The translations under genes were made by a program, and so were the position numbers. From Liquidambar formosana (lineage: Eukaryota > Streptophyta > Magnoliopsida > Saxifragales > Altingiaceae), in the NCBI GenBank assembly GCA_039720395.1, contig CM077827.1, positions 7,045,991 to 7,109,990 of the forward strand: a DNA stretch of 64,000 nt. The letters run 5' to 3'. Position 1 is the first letter of the stretch, and each line of letters starts with the position of its first letter. Shown piece by piece: positions 49,265 to 59,874 of the stretch. The notes under the pieces were generated by a model that worked only from the letters and a program-made list of their open reading frames with translations, ran no database searches and had not been told where the DNA came from.

Positions 49265-49374
49265 GGGTGAGTCTAAATTCACACCCCCATGGGTAAAAAT
49301 AAGAAAAAAATGTATGAAAATAAAGTATAAAGGGTTTAGATTTAGCAAACAAGGGTGTGGATTTAGACCCACCC
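49265..49374. mobile_element. 110-bp Mutator-type MITE
   Basis: The ends GGGTGAGTCTAAATTCACAC and GTGTGGATTTAGACCCACCC are inverted repeats. An exact 9-bp duplication, tttatatta, flanks the element at 49256-49264 and 49375-49383. At 110 bp it is little more than its two arms. Confidence 0.88.
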
Positions 49375-49569
49375 TTTATATTAAACTAGTATAAAGAAAT
49401 TAATAACAAGTCATTAATCTATTTCATATAAAAAGCCAAAATTATCCTTTCTATCAACTTGTAACTAGACACTAAAGGAGGTTAAATGGTAATATCGCAT
49501 TGGTGGAACATGAAAAGAAAACAGAAACAAAAGATGTAAATTGCACTAGTGATTCTAACTACATATATG

Positions 49570-50000
49570 TTCTTCTGTTGGATTTGTGAAGAAACCAAGT
49601 CGAATTAAATAATAGGCTGCATAAGTTCGACTTAATAAATTAATGAGTTCAAAAATAAGATTTGACATTTGTTCATTTATTTTACGAGTTAAATTTTTTT
49701 TTTTTTATTTATTTTTTTTTTCCAAACGAGGGTTATCCTAGTCATTGGCCTAGACTAATCCTCTCTTGATGCATAAATCACCTCCTGTAAGCTCATACAT
49801 TCAAGAGTAAAGGAGCGGAGACCTAAACTCAAGACCTATGATTCTTGAGTCATGATCCTTTGCCATTTGTACTACCCTCATGGGTTATTTTATGAGTTAC
49901 TTAGAATGAGTTTTTTGATCGAACTAATCTCGAGTTGAGCATAGTTAGTTTAATTATTTGATTTGTTTGAATAGACCAATTTGGAGAGAGAATGAGAATA
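49570..50000. mobile_element. hAT-like MITE remnant hosting the SINE
   Basis: Flanks of the SINE share short strings (ttcgacttaataaattaatg, atctcgagttgagc) with a second degenerate segment at about 50620-50950, which starts ggggtgtaatcgagac. The ggggtgtaa terminus and cgagc-rich sub-ends recall hAT MITEs. No ends could be defined for the first copy. Confidence 0.35.
49692..49884 (-). mobile_element. tRNA-derived SINE
   Basis: Read on the minus strand, it starts cccatgagggtagtacaaat, with an A-box-like segment, then a B-box-like ggtcttgagtttaggtc. It ends in an A-rich tail (T-rich on the plus strand at 49692-49722). Target duplications of 15 bp with one mismatch, ttattttacgagtta and ttattttatgagtta, lie at 49677-49691 and 49885-49899. 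Confidence 0.85.
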
Positions 50001-50619
50001 AATGGAGGAATTGTTTGATTTCAACTCTCTAGTAGGAGAAAAAAGAAATATGATTTATTTTCTCTCCTACACTTCTAAACTAGAGGAAGGAAAACCCCCT
50101 TTATTTTCTCTCATTCCCTTACTAATGTTTTTTGTTTTTTGTTTTTTTCTCTCCTAAACTTACAAGTAGAGTTCTAAAGTATTAATTAATTAGCTTATTA
50201 AGTTAAGTAGATATTAGTCGATGGCATGACGTTCTTTCCATTTAAGGATTGAAATCATAAAAATGGGTTCCACCTAATCTTTCACATTCTATTCTCACCC
50301 CTTACCAAATAATGGAATAAAATGATCACTCTCATTCTCATAACATTCCATTCCATCTCCATTCCATTCACTCAAAGTTTCAAACCAAATGTAACCTTAC
50401 ATATATGTACTTACATGTTGCGTTCCTATGAGAGTAGGTGCCCTCTACAATTTTGCTTACTAAATTCCAATCTTTTAATTCAATTACCATACCGTAATCA
50501 TATTTGATTTTGTACCATAATATGTCATATCATATGACATAATATCTAATGAATGAAAAAGTGTCAGCACAAACTAGTTAAGGCGCTACTAGTATTTCAT
50601 CAATTAAATAACAAGCAGC

Positions 50620-50950
50620 CAAGGGGTGTAATCGAGACGAGTGCGCAGTAGGCTATTCAAACTTAGCTCGTTAAATTAATAAGTTCAAAATAAGGCTTAA
50701 ACTGTTTAGTTTATGAGCAAGTTTGAACAAGTATTTTTTCGAGCCAATCTCAAGCGAGCTTGAGTAGTTTAGTTATTTAAAGCATTAATTAACTTAATGA
50801 GCCGACTAATGTTCTACTTGATTTTAACTTAATAAGTTAATAAATTTAAATTGATGTTTGCACTTGCCTCGTTTATGAACTCAAGTGAAATATTTCACCA
50901 AACTCATCCCGGGCTAAGCTACAGTAGTTTTGGTTCTTTTTACAATCCTA
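50620..50950. mobile_element. degenerate hAT-like MITE
   Basis: The left end aaggggtgtaatcgagacga and the right end tttttacaatcct are weak inverted repeats. The interior has repeated tcgagc/gagctt-type motifs. No sure target duplication was found. Confidence 0.4.
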
Positions 50951-51625
50951 AGTTAAGCCCTTTATTCTTGCACTCTTACACAGTTAAGTGCAAAAATAAA
51001 AAATAAAAAATAAAAAAATTAATTTTTTTACTATATTTAATTCCTAAATTTGGGTTTGACTCAATTTTAAAATTATTTTAATTTTCGTATTTCAACGTAG
51101 AATAGGCGTTTGCCAATAGATTTAACGGGGCGGTCACCTGAGCACACGGTGCGTTACACGTACGGACTACACGGAGTGCCGTAGTTGGAAAATGTCAAAT
51201 GTATCCCCATGTAGCATAAAGAATTAAAATAGAAAAAAATATAATAGAAAACAAAATAAAGAAAGAGAGAGAGAGAGATGAATAGAGGAAGAGAAAAGAA
51301 ATGGATGAGGTTTTGTTGGGATTGCCGGCGCTGGGACTATAGAGGCGCAGTGGATGTGAATGGCAGGAGGTGAGGCGAGAGCTGGGGAGGCCGGGAGGAA
51401 GCTTTGCCAAAAGAAAGAGAAAAAGGAGATCTGAAATCGTGAAGGAGAGGTAAGGTTTAATTTATTTTATGTTTTTGTATTCAGGAGTGGTTTACAGCTT
51501 TCAACCACTTTCTTTCTTCTTTTTGACCAAAGATAATATATAATATTAGATTATTATATTCTATATTATAAAAAATACATAAGAAACATAAAAGTTTTAT
51601 TTTATATATATATATATATATATAT

Positions 51626-51725
51626 AATTCGGGAATTCGGGACGGTCCGGAACTCATATCCCCTAAACCGAGTCCCGGACCGAAAAAATTCGGTTTTAAA
51701 AATTTGTCCCGAGTCCCGGATCCCA
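51626..51725. mobile_element. fragment related to the hAT element at 14895
   Basis: About 100 bp aligns with 15400-15500, sharing cccctaaaccgagtccc-like text, cgaaaaaattcggttt and gtcccgagtcccgga. It is truncated and follows a (ta)n run. It ends about 430 bp upstream of the cytochrome b561 start codon. Confidence 0.7.
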
Positions 51726-52043
51726 TAGTGCTAGTATTAGTGCTCCCATAGAAAAAGAGGTCAAAAGAAGAAGTGCTATTCGCAGTTCCGCACTCCCCAA
51801 ACCGTTTGGACAAAATTTTACCGAACATTACGAAAATGCCACTCAGATGGACACGTCTCCCGCTTTCGCCGTCCCCAAGAGTAATGTACAAACGAACCTT
51901 TTCTCTTGACACCTACGACGAGTCCGAGACTCGTTTTCATCGACTCACCCCCACACCTCTCTCTCTGTCGAGACACTCAACGCACCATCGGAAGCCCTAG
52001 CTCGCTGCATTCTATAGGTATTTCCATCCCTCTTTTCTCTCTA

Positions 52044-52073
52044 TCTCCATCTCCATCTCCATCTCCATCTCCA
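52044..52073. repeat. (ctccat)n microsatellite in the 5' leader
   Basis: About five hexamer units lie within a pyrimidine-rich leader, some 80 bp before the cytochrome b561 start codon. Confidence 0.8.
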
Positions 52074-52152
52074 AGAAGTTTCAATTTCATCGCACAGAAC
52101 CCAGACAACCGGATCCAAAATCGATCCGATCAGATCCGGATCCTCTCTTCCC

Positions 52153-54882
52153 ATGTCTCACAATCTCACACTCCTAGGGTTTCTCTTCATTTCCCTTCAC
52201 CTCCTGCATTTTTGCCATGCGGATCCGGGTTCAACTTGCTCCAGAAACACTTCGCTTTCGGATTTCCAGTCCGAATTCGTGATGGTTCAGCACCAACTGA
52301 GAGGTACTTTTACGCTAATCGATGACTGTTCGTTTAAGGTTTCTGAATTCGATATGCTTGAAGGGGTCGACGTGCATTGGTGGGGTGCACTCGACACCGA
52401 TTTCGCTAATCTCACTGCGGGGTTTATAATCTCCGATGACAGACTGAACAAAACCTACAAAAATGATACGTTTGTTGTGCATTTGAGGAAAAATGTCACC
52501 TGGGATCGGATCCGGGTCGTCGCCGTTTGGGATTCTCCGACGGGGTCGGATTTTGGGCACGTCGTGATCGAAAACCCTAGAAATGCTTCTAATGATTCAT
52601 CTTTGAGTCCTAATTTCGCACCGGCACCGTCAGCTGATACGAATTCAAGTAGGGGTAAGGGTCGGGTTTATGAGCAGCCGACTATGTTTGAGAATTGTAA
52701 GGCGTTGTCGTCGAATTATAGGATAAGGTGGACTTTGCAGGCGGAGGAGAATTTGATTGATATTGGGTTGGAGGCGGTGACGGGAATACAGAATTATATG
52801 GCGTTTGGGTGGGCTAATCCCAATTCGCCGTCTAAGCTTATGGCTGGCGGGGATGTGGCGGTGACAGGGTTTACTGAGGAGGGCATGCCGTTCGCAGATG
52901 ATTATTACATTTCGACGTATAGCGAGTGTATAATCAACAAGGATGGTTCAGCACATGGGGTTTGTCCGGATACAATCTATGAAGGATCGGATCCAATTGG
53001 TTTGGTGAATAATACGATTTTGGTTTATGGGCATAGGAAAGATGGGGTTTCGTTTATTCGGTACCAGAGGCATTTGAAGTCGAATGATAAGAAGTATGAT
53101 TGGCCGGTGAATCATTTGGATAATATGACGGTTATTTGGGCTTTGGGGTTAATGAAGCCGCCTGACACTCTTCGCCCATATTATCTTCCTCAGAATCATG
53201 GTGGGCCTCCACTCGTGGCTTATGGGCACTTGGTACTTAATGTTTCGGAGCATGTGAATGATTGTTTGGGGCCTTTGGATGCAGAAGACAAAGAGGATCA
53301 GGATCTTATCATTGCTGATGCAAATGTGCCTCTTGTTGTTGTGACAGGTCCGGCTTTGTTTTATCCGAATCCCCCGAATCCTTCGAAAGTGCTTTACATC
53401 AATAAGAAAGAAGCTCCTGTTTTGAGAGTAGAAAGAGGAGTCCCGGTGAAGTTTTCGATTCAAGCTGGGCATGATGTTGCACTGTATATTACATCTGACC
53501 TGATTGGTGGGAATGCGACATTAAGGAATCTGTCTGAGACAATTTATGCAGGAGGTGCGGAAGCAGAAGGAGTTCCGGCCAGTCCATTTGATTTAGTTTG
53601 GGAACCTGATAGGAACACGCCAGATCAAGTTTATTATCAATCGTTGTATACCCAGAAAATGGGTTGGAGAGTTCAGGTGGTTGATGGGGGTCTGGCAGAT
53701 ATGTATAATAACAGTGTTGTGTTGGATGATCAACAAGTTACATTGTTCTGGACATTGTCAGAACATTCAATATCTATTGCAGCTCGGGGTGAGAAAAAAA
53801 GTGGTTATCTTGCAATAGGATTAGGTAGTGGGATGGTGAATAGCTATGCTTATGTGGCTTGGATTGACGATAATGGCCAAGGGCGGGTAAATTCGTATTG
53901 GATTGATGGAAAGGACGCTTCAAATGTGCATCTAACAAATGAGAATTTGACATATGTAAGATGCAAGTCAGAAAATGGCATCATGACATTTGAGTTTACC
54001 CGTCCCCTGAAACCATCATGTAGTCGGGGTGAGAGGCCAGAGTGTAACAATATTATTGATCCCACAACTCCTCTCAGAGTTATCTGGGCCATGGGTGCTA
54101 GTTGGTCAGGAGATCGTTTAAGCGAGAGAAATATGCATTCTGTTACAAGCAGTAGGCCTGTTCGGGTGATGCTTATGCGCGGTTCTGCAGAAGCAGAGGA
54201 GGATTTACGTCCGGTATTAGCTGTGCACGGGTTTATGATGTTTCTTGCATGGGGAATCTTGCTCCCTGGTGGAGTATTGGCAGCTAGATATCTAAAACAT
54301 GTGAAGGGTGATGGATGGTACCAAATTCATGTTTACTTGCAGTACTCGGGTTTGGCAATTGTTTTACTTGGCTTTCTTTTTGCTGTGGCTGAGCTTCGGG
54401 GTTTTTATCTCAGCTCGGTACATGTTAAGTTTGGGATTACAGCTATATTTTTGGCTTGTGTACAACCAGTGAATGCGTATCTAAGGCCTAAGAAACCTGC
54501 TAATGGGGAGGAGGGTTCTTCAAGAAGGCTTCTTTGGGAGTATCTTCATATTATTCTTGGCAGAGGTGCCATTTTAGTGGGGATTGCTGCACTCATTAGC
54601 GGAATGAAGCATTTAGGAGATAGATATGGTGGAGAAAATGTTGATGGACTTAATTGGGCTTTAATAGTATGGTTCTTGATTGGTGCATTGATAGTCTTGT
54701 ATTTGGAGTATTGTGAGAAAAAGCGGAGGAGGGACAGAAGCTTTGGAAGAAGCAGTTGGGTGTTGGGTAATGTCGAGGAAGACGACTCTATAGATCTTTT
54801 AAGCCCAAGTAGGACATTTGCAGGAAAAGAGTCACATCCATCTGATAGGATGGAAGTTCAGCTAGAACCTTTGAGCAGATAG
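52153..54882 (+). CDS. DM13, DOMON and cytochrome b561 domain-containing protein
   Basis: A single exon encodes 909 residues, close to the length of Arabidopsis At5g54830, which it resembles in domain order. A signal peptide spans about residues 1-24 (LLGFLFISLHLLHFCHA). A DM13 domain covers about 35-140, a first DOMON domain about 175-330 and a second about 525-635. A cytochrome b561 core with five or six membrane helices follows at about 690-855. The likely haem-ligand histidines are His692, His726, His757 and His799. Such proteins are thought to move electrons across a membrane, with ascorbate as a possible donor; the partner here is unknown. The tail is basic (EKKRRRD), then Ser-rich. The chosen ATG directly precedes the signal peptide. 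The frame is intact. Confidence 0.95.
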   Translation: MSHNLTLLGFLFISLHLLHFCHADPGSTCSRNTSLSDFQSEFVMVQHQLRGTFTLIDDCSFKVSEFDMLEGVDVHWWGALDTDFANLTAGFIISDDRLNKTYKNDTFVVHLRKNVTWDRIRVVAVWDSPTGSDFGHVVIENPRNASNDSSLSPNFAPAPSADTNSSRGKGRVYEQPTMFENCKALSSNYRIRWTLQAEENLIDIGLEAVTGIQNYMAFGWANPNSPSKLMAGGDVAVTGFTEEGMPFADDYYISTYSECIINKDGSAHGVCPDTIYEGSDPIGLVNNTILVYGHRKDGVSFIRYQRHLKSNDKKYDWPVNHLDNMTVIWALGLMKPPDTLRPYYLPQNHGGPPLVAYGHLVLNVSEHVNDCLGPLDAEDKEDQDLIIADANVPLVVVTGPALFYPNPPNPSKVLYINKKEAPVLRVERGVPVKFSIQAGHDVALYITSDLIGGNATLRNLSETIYAGGAEAEGVPASPFDLVWEPDRNTPDQVYYQSLYTQKMGWRVQVVDGGLADMYNNSVVLDDQQVTLFWTLSEHSISIAARGEKKSGYLAIGLGSGMVNSYAYVAWIDDNGQGRVNSYWIDGKDASNVHLTNENLTYVRCKSENGIMTFEFTRPLKPSCSRGERPECNNIIDPTTPLRVIWAMGASWSGDRLSERNMHSVTSSRPVRVMLMRGSAEAEEDLRPVLAVHGFMMFLAWGILLPGGVLAARYLKHVKGDGWYQIHVYLQYSGLAIVLLGFLFAVAELRGFYLSSVHVKFGITAIFLACVQPVNAYLRPKKPANGEEGSSRRLLWEYLHIILGRGAILVGIAALISGMKHLGDRYGGENVDGLNWALIVWFLIGALIVLYLEYCEKKRRRDRSFGRSSWVLGNVEEDDSIDLLSPSRTFAGKESHPSDRMEVQLEPLSR

Positions 54883-55778
54883 ACATGTCTATTGAGTTAT
54901 ATTTAGATATAAACTCTGCACTTTTCCTCATTAGTTTGAAACTTTTCCATATATACAGTAGATAGCAGTCCTGTTTATTTGCTTTAAAGGATTTTTGCAG
55001 TGTAAGGATTGGGGTTTACTCTCTAATTACTTTATCTACCTCCAGCCATTCATTTTGAAGGGTAATTACTTTGTAACATGTATTTGTATACTTGATACGT
55101 TTTTAACATAGTGGAAGGTTAAATTTTTTTTCTTCATTTATCTTATTAAATAAATAAAATTCATTTATCTTATTAATTGAAATCTGAATGTGTTTGCAAT
55201 TTTCTTTTAAAAGAAAGTCAACTTAGAAGATCCAAATTTAATAATACCTAATGTTTTTCACTAACAATATTGCAGATATATTTTCCATACCTTAGCATGG
55301 TTGATTAGACAAAATAATTTTTTCGGTTTGACATTTGGATTTATTTGGGTTTTGTATCTTGTGTCTCCACAGCCTTTATTATGCATCGTGCTCAGTTATT
55401 GACTTTTTAGCTTTTGTTGAGCAATGAATGTGTGCTATTTTGAAGTCAGATGAAGTCATATGTTTCTACCTCTTTCTTTCAATTTAAGATAATTCTGATT
55501 TTCTAAACTAAATTAATATTTTTTTTTTCCCATTTTTCGAATTTGGTGCTTCCTTCTCTCCAATAATTCCTTTTAGCATTTTAAATTGTTGTGATTTCGT
55601 TATCTCCATTTTTTTGTTAGTGATTATCTTATGCAGGCTGTAGTACCCATTCTAGTGTATTGTAGACTTGTTCTAGTCATGCTTAACAATGGTATTGGAA
55701 CTCTAAGGTAATTTTATCTCTTTGTACCTACATGACTACATATTTTCTAACTTCTGGAAACATATTTTTTTAGGTTTT
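54883..55778. other. 3'UTR of the cytochrome b561 gene and flank
   Basis: The likely 3'UTR extends to about 55130-55160, with aataaaa-type signals at about 55149-55160. The rest is AT-rich with no recognised feature. Confidence 0.5.
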
Positions 55779-55783
55779 ATAAT

Positions 55784-56557
55784 TGTTGGAAAATACGACT
55801 TCCCTCATTGGTTAATTATAAACTTTGACATTGCTTCATATACCTGTTTGGGTCTTCTACTTATAAGCTTAGGCTTATAAGATGGAAACTTAACATGGTA
55901 TCAGCGCATGTTGTTCTTGAGCCGTTCATTTGTGAGCTCGTCTTTGTTTTTCATGTGATAGGCCCGAATCTATCTCGTTAGGCCTGGACGTGAGGGGGAG
56001 TGTTAGAAATATATTACATCCCACATTGGTTAATTATAAATCTTGACATGGCTTCATATACCTGTTTGGGCCCTCCACTTATAAACTTAGGCTGTTAAGA
56101 TGAAAACTTAACATGGTATTAGAGCATGTTGTTCCTAGGCCCATTTCACTCATGAGCCCCTCTTTGTTGTCCGGCCATTTGAATCTTGTTGGCCTACACG
56201 TGAGGGGGAGTGTTGGGAAGTCTCACATCTCACATCGATTAAATATCGAGTTAAACATGTCTTCACATACCTATTTGGGCCCTCCACTTACAAGTTTAGG
56301 CTTTGAAGTTGGAAACTTAACATAGTATCAAAACATGTCATTCTTGGGCCATTTTTGTTCATGAGCTTGTATTTGTCTTTGTTGTCTTTGTTGTCCACGT
56401 GACAGGTCAGTTTCTATCTTGTTAGGCTTGCACGTGAGGGGAAGTGCTGGAAATATACCACATCCTACATTGGTTAATTATAAATCTTGACATGGTTTTA
56501 TATACCTGTTTGGGTCCTCCATTTATAAGCTTAGGTTTTTAAGTTGGAAACTTAACA
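55784..56557 (+). mobile_element. tandem TRIM array: four LTRs and three internal domains
   Basis: LTRs of 112-113 bp lie at 55784-55895, 56001-56113, 56211-56322 and 56445-56557. They begin TGTTGG, TGTTAG, TGTTGG and TGCTGG, and all end in AACTTAACA. Each of the first three is followed by a primer-binding site of the form TGGTATCAGAGC (intact or mutated). Each of the last three is preceded by a purine tract such as gtgagggggag. The whole array is flanked by one exact 5-bp duplication, ataat, at 55779-55783 and 56558-56562. TRIMs are tiny non-coding LTR elements, and this one is a multimer in a single insertion site. Confidence 0.93.
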
Positions 56558-56562
56558 ATAAT

Positions 56563-59500
56563 CATATTAGAGATATTTTCCTTTTAAAGTTTGACAGTTT
56601 ACAAATTCTATACTTCTTGAGAATTGGCTATAGTATGCTGATGTTATCATACAGCCGCATGCTGTCTCTTGTTGAATTAAATTCACAATTGGCTTAGTTT
56701 TATTGAAGTAGCCACTTTCAACTCATGCCTTCTATAACATGTGGTTTTATTGTATCGTTGTTGTTATGGTCGGAAGCAACACTGTACCCATCAATAATTT
56801 TGTTTTACTCTATTAAGTGCTGTAATTTATTCAACTGTTGTGGTTAGGTGCAGTTTCATGCATCATAGAACTCTCAAGCTAAGTCAATTGTGCAGTCTCA
56901 GGATATGGCTGCAACAAGATAATGAAAGCTATGCTCTGGCTTGGCCACCCACAGATATGGCTTTATTGTGCAGGCTTATGTTTGGCATGTGTTGACTTTG
57001 ATAAGGTTCACACTTGCCCATAACATGTGTTATACAAGTTTGAGGCCCAACCTAGCTTGGATGGGGGAAGTTCACTATGCATTTACTACAGAATACCTAC
57101 ATGAATTATGCTACCATGTTTTCCATGATATGTGCCTTTATGGCTACAACGTTTGTAGTACATGAATCATGGCAAGTTGAACTAGACAACTAGTGCAGTG
57201 AGATGGTTGTAGCTGACCACTGAGTAGTTATGTAGTTTTCGGCAACTGAGTGCCTTGGTAGTATAAAAATATGAACATGAACTCTGTGCAGACAAAAGCC
57301 ACATTGATTGTTGATTCATTTAATTATGTTCTTGTGAATTTTTATGTCATAGATGATTGGTTAGTATATTTTGTTAATCTTGAATATGCTTATTAGCTTG
57401 AAAATATTCATTCATTATCCTCCTTGTATATGGCAGTCAATTATGTTATGTTGTAGTCATGTTGGAAGGTAAACTGGTTCCCAATCCATTGAATGTTGAT
57501 TGGATTCAAAATGGGATGAAATGTAAATTGAAAAAAATCCAGCTTTAGATTTTGAAATTTGATCAAAATAAAAATGCTGGAAATAAAATTTGAGAATTTA
57601 GGGGTTAAATCGGTTTGTATTTGCGGCATGTTCAGAGCATGTAAACAAAGAATGAAACATGAAAGAAGCATTTCCATGTTGCTCAAAAAGCATCTCCCAT
57701 ACATCCTATGCTTTTGCAGAAATGGAAAAAAGAAACAAGGAAAAAGGGTTGGGATGCTCAAACAGCTCAGTATCACACCAAGAACACACCCAAATTTTAT
57801 TCATTCTTTAGAATAATCTGATAAACCTTTCAAACTTCCTCTAGATTAATAGTCTCATAAACCCCACCAAATGGAGATTGCTGAATTGTTGGCCAAGTTT
57901 GGATTCAGGGACAGGATTGTGACTACATCTGTTAAAGGAGAATGATGCTTACTTATCTAATTAGTTTAATGCTTTGGTCAAATTTCATCTTTTGTCCTTA
58001 TGTACTCTTTAGACTGATAAGAACCACAGGTAATCTAATAAATGTGCTGCAGAGAAAAAAAAATCGTTCAAAAGCTGTAATTGAGGACAACTGAACAGTT
58101 ATTAATCATGTAATTACATTGTTGATCTATTCTGGATAATCCTGCAACAGTACAAAGAGTTTATTTCATCAGTGGCTTATATGGCACAAGCCACAATTTG
58201 CCGATGCTATTTTTAGTCACAAAGCCATAAGATCTAAAGCTCCATCTACAAATGGATAAGACTTCGGTCTTAGTGGATACGAGTTCTTGAAAGTGAAGGG
58301 GCAATAACCAATTTCTTGTTCTATCAAGAGGGTTGGTATTGCTCCTTTATTTAGTAGCCTTTTACTTACATAAGTTTTTTTTTCACCTTAATAAAAAGTA
58401 TTCTTATGGGTTGGTTTATGATTGAGTATCATATTTTGGAATAGAATAAATGTGCATCAATAGCAGGATATGTGAGCCTGTGAGGTATCATATGTTCATG
58501 TTGTAGTTATAAATATGTTTATATACCCGGCTCGGTGCACCTCTTATTGCTCAAGAAAGTTAGAAACTATTGCCTTAAAAAGAAAAATTAGAATTAGAAA
58601 CAATGGCTGATCTCACCAGTTGTATTCAACTTTGATTCACTTTTCTTTGTTACCAGGCAAGGAAGGCTCCCTAATCCCTATGCCTTACACGGCTACACAG
58701 TTTGCATATGGGTTGCCTAATTTTTTCTGTCATTTTTATTTGCGAGTATGAATATGCAAATATTACTCTGACAGTTTCTTTCATTTATGTTTTTTAATTT
58801 TATTTTTAATGTAAAGTTTCTTTCATTTATGTTGTGCTCAGATATGCGTTAAGCCTAGAAATACTCAAACCTAGAAATCCTTCATTATATATATTAATAA
58901 AATCTTGTGTATTAAAAAAAAAATACAAAAATCAGAAAAGAAAGGTCATCTTTGAATATCTGCATATAGGGTAACCTGGGAATAACTTAGAATTTTATAT
59001 GTCATGCATCAGAGCCTAAGAAGCACCACATGCGACATGGTTATGACATGATACCGACACACCAACATGACAAAGTCCTAAAGAAAACTAGAATATGACA
59101 TGGCAGGGATATGACTATAAATAAATATATATATATTTATACTTTTATCTGTATGTATATGGTTGATAGTTTCATTATAAATATCAAATAAGCATTAAAA
59201 AACATGGAGTTGAAAAAAGACATAAACAAGCAAGACATCCATAACGCAATAAGTCAATGAGTTATAACAATGGCATTCAACTTTAAGCATAGTTCTATTT
59301 CCCATACAAAACATCAAAAACAGCCCTTGCCATGTTGCAAACGTGTCTCCCATGATTGTGTAGGGGGAAAAAAAATTAAATTTATAATTACTGACACTTC
59401 CCAACTGAGCTGTGTCGGATACATGTCGTAGCTGTGTCAGGAAGGTTTGGAGTTCAACACTTGTTGGACCCTGCATAGGGGGTGTGAAGGAGTGTCAGTG

Positions 59501-59680
59501 CTTTCTAGTTCAGAACATGATTGCTAGATTTCTTCTTTCTTTTAAAGAATTCCTGCAACATGTAAAGTATATCCTTAGCAGTTCTCAGACATTCAAGTTG
59601 TTCATTCAATTAAAAATTTCTTGACTATTGTAACACTTACTTTCCTTATGATTGTATGTTAAGTTTACTCTCTCTCCATC
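56563..59680. other. long stretch without a recognised gene
   Basis: AT-rich, intron-like or intergenic sequence. Short frames near 56941-57165 and 59412-59624 have no protein-like features. It may include introns of the FIPS5-like gene copy that follows, but no upstream exon of that gene was recognised. Confidence 0.4.
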
Positions 59681-59682
59681 CC

Positions 59683-59874
59683 TCCCTCCCTTTTATTTCT
59701 TTGGTTTGTAGGATGAAAGACCTGGTGGAGCAACTATGCTTGGGGGAGTTACTGTTGGTCCTGGAGGTACCCCTGACCTCCCTCCCTTTTATTTCCTTTG
59801 GCATGTAGTATGTAAGACCTGGTGGAGAAGCCATGCTTGGGGGAGCTACCGTTGGTCCTGAAGGTGCCCCTGGT
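59683..59874 (+). repeat. tandem duplication of an intron end plus exon start
   Basis: Two ~96-bp copies (59683-59777 and 59779-59874) each contain cctccctcccttttattt, an acceptor (tttgtag or catgtag), and the beginning of a FIPS5-like exon (agacctggtgga). Confidence 0.85.
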
